Positions 1-5,085 of a stretch of DNA of 5,085 nucleotides are shown here, piece by piece; position 1 is the stretch's first letter; each line of letters starts with the position of its first letter. The notes under the pieces are model-generated. The model saw only the letters and a list, made by a program, of their open reading frames with translations, was not told the DNA's origin and made no database searches. The DNA comes from Planctomycetota bacterium. GTDB taxonomy: Bacteria; Planctomycetota; Phycisphaerae; WQYP01. A program made the translations under genes and the position numbers. Location: contig JAJZNY010000148.1 of assembly GCA_021852245.1 (NCBI GenBank), forward strand, positions 1-5,085. Reading direction: 5' to 3'.

Positions 1-174
1 CAGGCTGGCGGCGGCCGGTTAATTTTCGATGAACCCATTGCGCTTCCCGCAGGTGTTGGCGAATTGGTTGTGTACGTCGACGAGTCTCCGCAGCGGTGGC
101 GAGTGGCATTGGGGAAAAGCCAAGGGCGGACACGTTTTGTGTCTGCGGAGATTGAAGAGATTGTTCGCTCGTAA
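1..174 (+). CDS. 3' end of an unidentified upstream gene (partial)
   Basis: The first frame is open from base 1 to a TAA at 172-174 and encodes the last 57 residues of a protein whose start lies outside the window. The peptide begins QAGGGRLIFDEPIALPAGVG, continues with a hydrophobic strand-like stretch (ELVVYVD) and ends in VSAEIEEIVRS. I do not recognise the family. The phrase 'GRL-x-x-DEP-x-x-LP-x-G' resembles the small beta-rich N-terminal segment of some short antitoxin-like bacterial proteins, but that is only a resemblance and the rest does not follow it. No cysteines, membrane segments or catalytic motifs are visible. It is separated from cas3 by ~306 bases, so it is probably not part of the cas operon. 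That it is coding is likely but not certain, because only 57 codons are seen. Confidence 0.55.
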   Translation, partial: QAGGGRLIFDEPIALPAGVGELVVYVDESPQRWRVALGKSQGRTRFVSAEIEEIVRS

Positions 175-266
175 CCATATCTAATCTAATAGGAGACAAT
201 AGTTACCCTCCCATCACTTGTCAACACTTCATTATATTTGGAGGTTAAAGGAACCATTTTTCATAG

Positions 267-295
267 TTGATTTCATCTTGTGCTTCGATTACGAT
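267..295 (+). promoter_or_regulatory. Possible sigma70-type promoter for the cas operon
   Basis: TTGATT at 267-272 and TACGAT at 290-295 are separated by exactly 17 bases. Each hexamer matches its consensus (TTGACA, TATAAT) at four of six positions. If used, transcription would begin near base 302 and give a leader of about 180 bases ahead of cas3 that includes the whole heptamer array. Hexamers of this quality arise often by chance in AT-rich DNA, and promoter consensus in the likely host group is poorly known, so this is only a candidate. Confidence 0.22.
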
Positions 296-422
296 GGTAA
301 TGAAGAGGCGAGCGGTTCCGTGGAACAATTTACGCCGTCGGCACCCGTTTGCTGACGAAGCTGATCGTTCAGGAGAATTTATTTGCCAAGGGGTGAACCA
401 AGGCGCATAATCCCGTCACACG

Positions 423-474
423 TTGGTAGGGTTGCAGGCTGTAGGGGGCAGGTTTTAGGTTACAGGTTGGCAGG
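423..474 (+). repeat. G-rich heptamer tandem array (NNNNAGG) in the cas3 leader
   Basis: Seven consecutive units end in AGG: TTGGTAGG, GTTGCAGG, CTGTAGG, GGGCAGG, TTTTAGG, TTACAGG and TTGGCAGG. The AGG triplets start at 428, 436, 443, 450, 457, 464 and 472, so the spacing is 8, 7, 7, 7, 7 and 8 bases. The base before AGG alternates T, C, T, C, T, C and then C. The array ends six bases before the cas3 ATG, and its last AGG forms the only Shine-Dalgarno-like sequence for cas3. The complementary strand translates to a CNLKP...LQP pattern that I recall from intergenic repeats in several bacterial genomes. The regular G-runs could allow a two-tier G-quadruplex in the transcript. Confidence 0.75.
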
Positions 475-476
475 GA
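472..476 (+). promoter_or_regulatory. Weak ribosome binding site of cas3
   Basis: AGGGA lies 4 bases before the ATG at 481 and 7 bases before a second in-frame ATG at 484. The spacing fits the second ATG somewhat better, so the true start could be either, with one residue of difference. The site is weaker than those of the two downstream genes and is part of the heptamer array. Confidence 0.45.
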
Positions 477-480
477 TCGG

Positions 481-3084
481 ATGATGCTTGAATTCGGGGA
501 CATGTTTGAGGCGGTCACGGGTAATAAGCCCATGGCATGGCAGTGCAGATTGTATGACCAGTTTCTGGCCAACGACATCAAACCTGTTATTGATCTACCC
601 ACCGGCATGGGTAAAACCAGCGTCATGGCGATCTGGCTGATCGCCCGCGCCAAACAGATAGAAGAAAAAAGAACTGAGCGATTACCCACACGGTTAGTTT
701 ATGTTGTTGATCGCCGTACGGTGGTAGATCAGGCAACTGATTTGGCGCAGAAATTGGTTAAAAATGCGAAGGAAGCCAAAATCGTAACGCCCGCCATCAG
801 CACACTTCGCGGACAATTGGCCGATGATCGGGAATGGTCGCACGATCCATCTAAGCCGGCGGTTATTATTGGCACCGTGGATATGATCGGCAGCCGATTG
901 CTTTTCAGCGGCTACCGCAGTTCATACAAACAACGGCCTCTGGAGGCCGGTCTGCTGGGGCAGGATTCCTTGCTGATTCTGGATGAATCGCATTTATCCA
1001 AACCATTCGAAAAACTCCTCGGCACGATTGAACAATTCAACAAGCCCCGTGGCACGGGCGTCCCACCCGTGAAGCCGATGCAAGTCATCCGCATGTCCGC
1101 AACCAGCGGCAAATCCGATGGTGACAAGCGGCCGTTCACATTGGAATTCGACGAGAATGGAAAACTCGACGGAGAAGACGCTGACGATAAAACCGTCAAC
1201 GAGAGATTTAACGCGAAGAAGACTCTTACGATAAGGCACGATTTTGATCGGGCAAAACTTAACGCCGAAATGGCCAAAGCCGCAATAGAGTTGACGGAGA
1301 GCCAATCGCTCAACGGTAGACGCATCGTGGTGTTCGTCCGTAAACCGGAGGACGCCTGCGACATTGCGGAGATAATCCGTAAATACAAGTCTACCAAGAC
1401 CAAACTTGGACCATACGCTGAAACGGTTGCAGTTCTGACCGGTACCATGCGCGGTCTGGAACGCGATGAGTTAGTCAAAAAGCCTGTTCTGCTCCGCTTT
1501 CTAAACGGTGACGAGAAGCCCGGCGACAACAATGACACCGCTTTTCTCATCTCCACCAGTGCCGGCGAAGTCGGATTTGATCTGAACGCAGACCACATGG
1601 TTTGTGACACCGCACCATTGGATTCCATGATTCAACGGCTGGGGCGAGTGAACCGGCGAGGCAAAGGCGATGCTGCCGTCGTGCTGATCAAAGAAAGCGG
1701 GCCTGCCAACAAAACGGACTTCGATAAAGCATGTATTGCCACATCGAATCTGCTTACCGATGGCATGGATGTCAGCCCAAAAGCACTCGCGAAATTCAAG
1801 GGATCACTCACCCCCGAACGGGTCCAACAGACATCTTCGCCTACCCCCCCCACAGTCAAGCTCACTGACATCCTTCTCGACAATTGGAGTATGACCACAA
1901 TCATTGAACCCATGCCCGGCCGCCCGCCCGTTGCTTCATGGCTGCGCGGCATTGACGAAGATCCGCCGCAGACCACCATCGCCTGGCGCGCGGAACTGGA
2001 TGTCGACGGTTTCGCGGAATTGGATGTTGACGACATCGAAGAGTGGTTCGATGCACACCGCGTGCTGCCCCACGAAACGTTGACGCTGCCGACTTCCAAG
2101 GCGGCCGAGACGCTGGTTAAGCGCTGGAAAAATCTAACTTCGGAACGACAGCAGGCGGTGGGTGGGAGAGCGTGCGTCATCGACCGTGGAGGACTGAGAC
2201 GTATTCTCTTGAGAGACCTGATCGAGAATCTACAAAAGAAACGGGATGATGCTATTATCAACGCCGATTTGATTCTTCCCGCATCTTTTGGTGGAATTAA
2301 ACGCAATGAGGGCATATTCGATCCCGCTGATAATTCCGATAAAACTACGGATGTGGCGGATGAACCGGGTTCCGGGGGGGAGCAACGATATCGGGCCATC
2401 AGGACGGGTGAAACAGAGCAGCCGCTTTTGGCTGATAGCCCGCCGGATTCGAGTAATCTTGCCAAATTCACACTCGACCTGCCGTCAGATGATGATACAG
2501 TTCACCAATTGAGCAGCCTCGTTCCCAAGCGGCAGCGGCCTGAATATGGCACGCGGGAGCAGTTTCTTGCCGAACATGTTGCTGCCGTGGAAAAACATGC
2601 GGCCGAGATTGTCTGTCGCCTCGCCTTGGCCGAAGAAGTACAAAAGGCCTTGGAATTGGCTGCCAAATGGCATGATAACGGCAAAGCCCGCGAAATATGG
2701 CAACGGGCCGTCAAAGGAAATATGACGGAACCTTTGGCGAAATCCGGAGGCACAATGAGACCTGTTGCAGGCGACTACCGGCACGAGTTCGGCTCACTGT
2801 GCGAGTTTGCCGGCGGACATGGCGAAAAGCTCGACAGCGATGTTTTTGATCTGGCCATGCACCTGATTGCAACGCACCATGGCCGTAGCCGCCCACATTT
2901 TCCAAAGGGCGGGTTTGATCCCGATGCGCGGAAGCAATCGCCGGAAATTGCCGTGAATGCCATGCGCCGTTTTGCCCGTTTGCAGCGTAAGTACGGCCAT
3001 TGGTATCTGGCGTGGTTGGAAAACCTACTGCGCTGCGCCGACACGATGGCCTCGGCGAATAGTAATGGAGGTGAGAAAAAATGA
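481..3084 (+). CDS. cas3: Type I-G CRISPR-associated helicase-nuclease Cas3 (C-terminal HD domain)
   Basis: This 867-residue protein is the effector of type I CRISPR interference: an ATP-driven 3'-5' ssDNA translocase with an HD metal-dependent nuclease that shreds DNA flagged by the crRNA complex. Visible helicase motifs are Walker A PTGMGKTS (40-47, K45), motif II DESH (168-171, in place of the more usual DEAH/DEVH), motif III SAT (206-208), motif V STSAGEVGFDL (358-368) and motif VI QRLGRVNRRG (385-394). A linker domain (about 450-680) contains AWRAEL and LPASFGG, which I recall from I-G Cas3 proteins. The HD domain follows: H699, H731-D732 within HDNGK, H768 in YRHEF, H799-H800 in ATHHGRSRP and D854 in LLRCADTMAS. 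All expected metal-ligand positions appear present. Helicase first and HD last is the I-G order. The start is placed at 481 because the FEAVTG...WQ segment that opens the helicase begins right after it. The stop overlaps csb3 by 4 bases. Oddities are an in-frame palindromic repeat (codons 190-197), an 8-residue duplication and two homopolymer runs. Confidence 0.95.
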   Translation: MMLEFGDMFEAVTGNKPMAWQCRLYDQFLANDIKPVIDLPTGMGKTSVMAIWLIARAKQIEEKRTERLPTRLVYVVDRRTVVDQATDLAQKLVKNAKEAKIVTPAISTLRGQLADDREWSHDPSKPAVIIGTVDMIGSRLLFSGYRSSYKQRPLEAGLLGQDSLLILDESHLSKPFEKLLGTIEQFNKPRGTGVPPVKPMQVIRMSATSGKSDGDKRPFTLEFDENGKLDGEDADDKTVNERFNAKKTLTIRHDFDRAKLNAEMAKAAIELTESQSLNGRRIVVFVRKPEDACDIAEIIRKYKSTKTKLGPYAETVAVLTGTMRGLERDELVKKPVLLRFLNGDEKPGDNNDTAFLISTSAGEVGFDLNADHMVCDTAPLDSMIQRLGRVNRRGKGDAAVVLIKESGPANKTDFDKACIATSNLLTDGMDVSPKALAKFKGSLTPERVQQTSSPTPPTVKLTDILLDNWSMTTIIEPMPGRPPVASWLRGIDEDPPQTTIAWRAELDVDGFAELDVDDIEEWFDAHRVLPHETLTLPTSKAAETLVKRWKNLTSERQQAVGGRACVIDRGGLRRILLRDLIENLQKKRDDAIINADLILPASFGGIKRNEGIFDPADNSDKTTDVADEPGSGGEQRYRAIRTGETEQPLLADSPPDSSNLAKFTLDLPSDDDTVHQLSSLVPKRQRPEYGTREQFLAEHVAAVEKHAAEIVCRLALAEEVQKALELAAKWHDNGKAREIWQRAVKGNMTEPLAKSGGTMRPVAGDYRHEFGSLCEFAGGHGEKLDSDVFDLAMHLIATHHGRSRPHFPKGGFDPDARKQSPEIAVNAMRRFARLQRKYGHWYLAWLENLLRCADTMASANSNGGEKK
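1049..1071. repeat. Dispersed-type palindromic element inside cas3
   Basis: The inverted repeat CACGGG (1053-1058) and CCCGTG (1066-1071), with a 7-base loop, is preceded by GTGG. It is read in the cas3 frame as RGTGVPPV (codons 190-197), and on the opposite strand as HGWDARAT. I recall GTGVPPV and HGRDARAT as common translations of a short palindrome scattered through Planctomycetes/Verrucomicrobia-type genomes. The usual form, as I recall it, would have G at 1065, giving a 7-bp stem; here it is A. The element sits in the variable loop between helicase motif II (DESH) and motif III (SAT), where a few added residues would be tolerated. Confidence 0.6.
1844..1851 (+). repeat. C8 homopolymer tract in cas3
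   Basis: Eight consecutive C residues fall in codons 455-457 (Thr-Pro-Pro) at the start of the linker between the helicase core and the HD nuclease. A one-base slip here would detach the nuclease domain from the helicase. The frame is intact on both sides as given. Confidence 0.9.
1990..2032 (+). repeat. 8-residue tandem duplication in the Cas3 linker
   Basis: Two 19-base copies, starting at 1990 and 2014 (period 24), differ at only two positions, both C-to-T. They encode AELDVDGF followed by AELDVDDI (residues 504-519). Both nucleotide differences are silent in the shared AELDVD core, which suggests a fairly recent in-frame duplication kept under protein-level selection. Confidence 0.75.
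2374..2380 (+). repeat. G7 homopolymer tract in cas3
   Basis: Seven consecutive G residues fall in codons 632-634 (Gly-Gly-Glu), within a low-complexity acidic/polar linker just before the HD domain. Loss of one G would move translation into the frame that stops at 2510-2512 and remove the whole nuclease domain. Confidence 0.9.
3067..3074 (+). promoter_or_regulatory. Strong ribosome binding site of csb3
   Basis: GGAGGTGA at 3067-3074 is nearly a full complement of the 16S rRNA 3' end and lies 6 bases before the csb3 ATG at 3081. It is embedded in the last codons of cas3, so csb3 can be initiated efficiently by terminating or newly recruited ribosomes. Confidence 0.85.
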
Positions 3085-4013
3085 AAAATCCAACGCCAAA
3101 TATCACGATTCCCGTTGATCTCACCAACCCCGGCCAATTCTTCGCCTGCTGCGGCCTGCTGGAACTGGCCGACCGGTTATGGTCGGGAGCGGAGGGGTGG
3201 TTTGAAGGGGAACACTTTTATATCAACGTTTCGCCGTGCAATCGAAAGGACTGCTCGCTTCCCAAACGGGATAATGGAACAATGGCGTGCGGCACGGCGG
3301 GATATTCCCGCAACCTACTCTCTGAACTACTTGCGGAAGTCAGGGCATTGAGACTCGACGTTGGCGACGATGCTGATTCAGACGATGCGGATGACGACAA
3401 GGAAGATAACAGCCCTATCCAGCCAATCGAATTGCAATGGAGCGACGGTCGAGCCGCAATCTATCTTGATTGGTGGTCGGAGAAATCCATCAAACCATGG
3501 GCCGGTTCGATGAAGGAGCGTGTCATCCTGCGAGCAATGCTCGATGCTATTGATCCAAAATGTGCTGATCCTTTTAATAAAGTAATGGCCGTTTTATATC
3601 AATCGCCAAAATTAACGAAAACCGGAAAGCAATCGAAGCCGAAGAAGAAAGAACCGTTCTATTTCGACCCACGTCGTGGCAATAAATCACACCCGCTTGA
3701 TTGTGGATTTTCTTCCGATACGCACAAAATGGAAGCGGATTGTTGTCCCGCTCTGGAGGCACTCTGCTTCATTGGTTTGCAACGCGCCCGGCCTGCTGCA
3801 ACTAGCGTTACCAATCAATCTCGGTATACCGTCTGGCCGAAGCTTTCAGAAAACGCCCCGGGTATTCCCGCCAATCTTCTGGGCGCTGTTATCTGCGGCT
3901 CCGTGCGATTGCCTCGCTCAACCAACTATATCTTCAATAACTATTTTCGTACCGACCAACGCAAACACAAAACTTTTTCACAGGCTATATTTGAAAGGAG
4001 AAATTATGACTAA
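3081..4013 (+). CDS. csb3: Type I-G CRISPR-associated protein Csb3 (GSU0052 family, Cas8-like subunit)
   Basis: This 310-residue protein belongs to the GSU0052/Csb3 family, assigned as the Cas8-type (large subunit) component of the I-G effector complex; by analogy with other type I systems it would help recognise the PAM and recruit Cas3. Recognition rests on the N-terminal signature VDLTNPGQFFACCGLLELA (12-30), a WAG motif (140-142) and the C-terminal block FYFDPRRG...GFSSD (193-213) followed by PALEALCFIGLQRARP (223-238). A very acidic segment (residues 93-109, 11 Asp or Glu) separates the N-terminal part from the WAG region and looks like a flexible linker. Cysteines at 53, 58 and 70 are close together, but no complete zinc site is evident. 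The ATG overlaps the cas3 stop as ATGA, and the gene's own stop lies 8 bases inside csb1, so it sits in a co-translated operon. Family assignment is confident; the exact biochemical role is inferred from the subtype. Confidence 0.88.
   Translation: MKNPTPNITIPVDLTNPGQFFACCGLLELADRLWSGAEGWFEGEHFYINVSPCNRKDCSLPKRDNGTMACGTAGYSRNLLSELLAEVRALRLDVGDDADSDDADDDKEDNSPIQPIELQWSDGRAAIYLDWWSEKSIKPWAGSMKERVILRAMLDAIDPKCADPFNKVMAVLYQSPKLTKTGKQSKPKKKEPFYFDPRRGNKSHPLDCGFSSDTHKMEADCCPALEALCFIGLQRARPAATSVTNQSRYTVWPKLSENAPGIPANLLGAVICGSVRLPRSTNYIFNNYFRTDQRKHKTFSQAIFERRNYD
3995..4000 (+). promoter_or_regulatory. Ribosome binding site of csb1
   Basis: AAGGAG at 3995-4000 lies 5 bases before the ATG at 4006 and decides that start, although it places the first codons of csb1 over the last codons and stop of csb3. 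Confidence 0.85.
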
Positions 4014-5085
4014 TGGACAAGACCATAAGTACAAGGCGTATGATGGATGGCTGATGAACGACGGCCCTGTGGCACTGGTAATTCGGCAGTACCTTATCCC
4101 CGCCACACAGACGGACGACATCATTTTTCCACCCAGTTACGCAAACCCGTCAGAGAAAAAGACTGATCCGCCGGTCTATAACATTGATGGCGAAGGAGCA
4201 GCCTCCGTCTGCGTTCTGGACAGTATTCCGTCTCAGGCGAACCGGCTGGAGCCTATGTTCTCGCTGGGAAAATATAGGGATTTGGTGCCACAGGTCGAGA
4301 TAAAATTTAAGGATGGATTGATCCGCAATCTTTTGGAGATTGGCCACCGTATTGCCGATGCCGCATTTCGCGGCACGGAACTTGGGCCTGACATAAAAAA
4401 CGCACTCGATGACTTCAAAAAAGATAATGCACTTACCCTTGCGAGGCTCGCCCCGACCTCCTTGATCTTCGGCGCTTGGGATTCGCGAGACAGTCAAGTC
4501 AAGATTCCGCGGCTTATTAATTCAATCATTCGGGCGAGAAACGTCGTTCAATTGAAGCGCTCGGCTCAGTATATTCCCGCGATCAATTATGAAAGTGAAG
4601 GCCTCCTCCCGGATGATTTAGAAGGGAAGCCATCCGAGGTCGGCCTTGCCGATGTCCCCTCCGTCCACAAGATCGGTGGGGTGCAGGTAAATGGCGAAAT
4701 TATCCGCGATGCTTCTCTCAATCTGGCGTCCCTGCGTTGCCTGCGCGGGGGTACCCCAGATGAAACCTTGCGGCTCCAGAGGTACATTCTTGGCTTATCC
4801 CTGATCGCGGTGGCAGCGGAACCTGATTTGAATCTGCGGCAGGGCTGTCTGCTCACGCTCAATCCCCAAAAGCCTTTTTCTTCCGAACTCGTGGCGCGCA
4901 GCGGTCAACGCACCAGCCATGAAATAGATCCAGTCTTTGCGGCTGAGTTTGCCAAAAGCGCTGCGAGGGATTTCGGGGTATACCAAAGCGAAACGAAAAT
5001 GCTCACATTTGACCCCAAACGTCTGAAGGCTTGGCTGGACGCCGATAAGGATGCCAAAAAAGACAGGAAGATTAGAAAAGCAAAA
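4006..5085 (+). CDS. csb1: Type I-G CRISPR-associated Cas7 protein Csb1 (GSU0053 family), 3' end outside window
   Basis: The frame is open from ATG 4006 to the window edge, 360 codons with no stop, so the gene is cut by the end of the window. It begins MTNGQDHKYKAYDGW. It is the Cas7 (RAMP fold) subunit of the I-G complex, which should polymerise along the crRNA spacer to form the target-binding backbone. Diagnostic blocks are VCVLDSIPSQANRLEPMF (68-85), HRIADAAFRG (129-138), LAPTSLIFGAWDSRDSQVKI (148-167), then RSAQYIPAINY, IIRDASLNLASLRCLRGG (232-249) and LQRYILGLSLIA (257-268). The last 15 residues seen are very rich in lysine and arginine (KDAKKDRKIRKAK). From memory of the family length, only a short C-terminal piece should be missing. 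It overlaps csb3 by 8 bases, as expected for neighbouring subunits of one complex. The next gene should be csb2 (Cas5-Cas6). Confidence 0.93.
   Translation, partial: MTNGQDHKYKAYDGWLMNDGPVALVIRQYLIPATQTDDIIFPPSYANPSEKKTDPPVYNIDGEGAASVCVLDSIPSQANRLEPMFSLGKYRDLVPQVEIKFKDGLIRNLLEIGHRIADAAFRGTELGPDIKNALDDFKKDNALTLARLAPTSLIFGAWDSRDSQVKIPRLINSIIRARNVVQLKRSAQYIPAINYESEGLLPDDLEGKPSEVGLADVPSVHKIGGVQVNGEIIRDASLNLASLRCLRGGTPDETLRLQRYILGLSLIAVAAEPDLNLRQGCLLTLNPQKPFSSELVARSGQRTSHEIDPVFAAEFAKSAARDFGVYQSETKMLTFDPKRLKAWLDADKDAKKDRKIRKAK

Larger units (their letters stand above)
175..480. other. Intergenic leader upstream of the cas operon
   Basis: This ~306-base gap between the upstream stop codon and cas3 holds no convincing gene. 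The first part (175-300) is AT-richer and is where a promoter for the cas operon would be expected. The middle (300-420) contains only weak short inverted repeats, for example GTTC/GAAC around 315-326 with a 4-base loop, and one 38-codon open frame (294-410) with no clear ribosome binding site. The last part (423-474) is a G-rich heptamer array described separately. No CRISPR repeats, tRNA or riboswitch-like architecture was recognised. Confidence 0.7.

Noticed and set aside
218..238. TTGTCA (218-223) and TATATT (233-238) as a promoter
   Set aside because: Both hexamers look good, but they are only 9 bases apart, far from the 16-18 needed.
243..261. GGTT/AACC hairpin followed by ATTTTT as a terminator of the upstream gene
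   Set aside because: The stem is only 4 bp with a 5-base loop and is AT-poor in support; too weak to call a terminator.
294..410. A 38-codon + strand open frame in the leader (MVMKRRAVPWNNL...)
   Set aside because: No Shine-Dalgarno sequence at proper spacing, no recognisable product, and this length is expected by chance. It could be a leader peptide, but nothing in the sequence supports that.
369..689. A 106-codon - strand open frame spanning the leader and the cas3 start
   Set aside because: Part of it is simply the complement of the heptamer array (CNLKP...LQP) and the rest is antisense to the Walker A region.
912..1628. A 238-codon open frame on the - strand opposite cas3
   Set aside because: It lies wholly opposite well-supported Cas3 helicase motifs, its product is low-complexity (Ser/Arg/Pro rich) and matches no family I know. 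It is a shadow of the + strand codon bias.
1632..2471. A 279-codon open frame on the - strand opposite cas3
   Set aside because: Same reasoning: a serine- and proline-rich product opposite the Cas3 linker, with no independent support.
3115..3351. A 78-codon + strand open frame inside csb3
   Set aside because: It is a +1 shadow of csb3, whose own frame carries the conserved Csb3 blocks.
1..5085. A CRISPR repeat-spacer array
   Set aside because: No 25-40 base direct repeats with regular spacing are present anywhere in the window; the only tandem array is the 7-base AGG repeat at 423-474.

Overview
The window carries the start of a type I-G (formerly I-U, 'GSU005x') CRISPR-Cas effector operon, read entirely on the + strand. 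After the 3' end of an unrelated upstream gene (1-174) and a ~306-base non-coding leader (175-480), three tightly packed genes follow: cas3 (481-3084), csb3/cas8g (3081-4013) and csb1/cas7 (4006 to past the window end). The order cas3-csb3-csb1 is that of the Geobacter sulfurreducens GSU0051-0052-0053 locus. The missing members of that plan (csb2, the Cas5-Cas6 fusion, then cas4-cas1, cas2 and the repeat-spacer array) would be expected just past base 5085. No CRISPR repeats are visible here.

The genes would work together as one interference module. Csb1 (Cas7) forms the crRNA-binding backbone. Csb3 is the family assigned as the Cas8-like subunit. Cas3 is the recruited helicase-nuclease that degrades the DNA target. 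This Cas3 has the helicase first and the HD nuclease at the C-terminus, which is the I-G arrangement and the reverse of most Cas3 proteins. Stops and starts overlap by 4 and 8 bases and each internal gene has a strong Shine-Dalgarno sequence, so a single co-translated mRNA is likely.

The organism cannot be named. The DNA is of moderate GC (judged by eye, a little above half). Two dispersed-repeat signatures are present that I associate, from memory, with Planctomycetes/Verrucomicrobia-type and some deltaproteobacterial genomes: a CACGGG...CCCGTG palindrome translated as GTGVPPV, and a G-rich run of NNNNAGG heptamers whose complement reads like CNLKP/LQP. A bacterium of the PVC group is a reasonable guess, not a demonstrated fact.

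The locus is a recognisable CRISPR subtype, not a new system. The most unusual points are the palindromic element embedded in frame inside the cas3 helicase, the heptamer array that runs up to the cas3 start codon, and the C8 and G7 tracts in the part of cas3 that joins helicase to nuclease.
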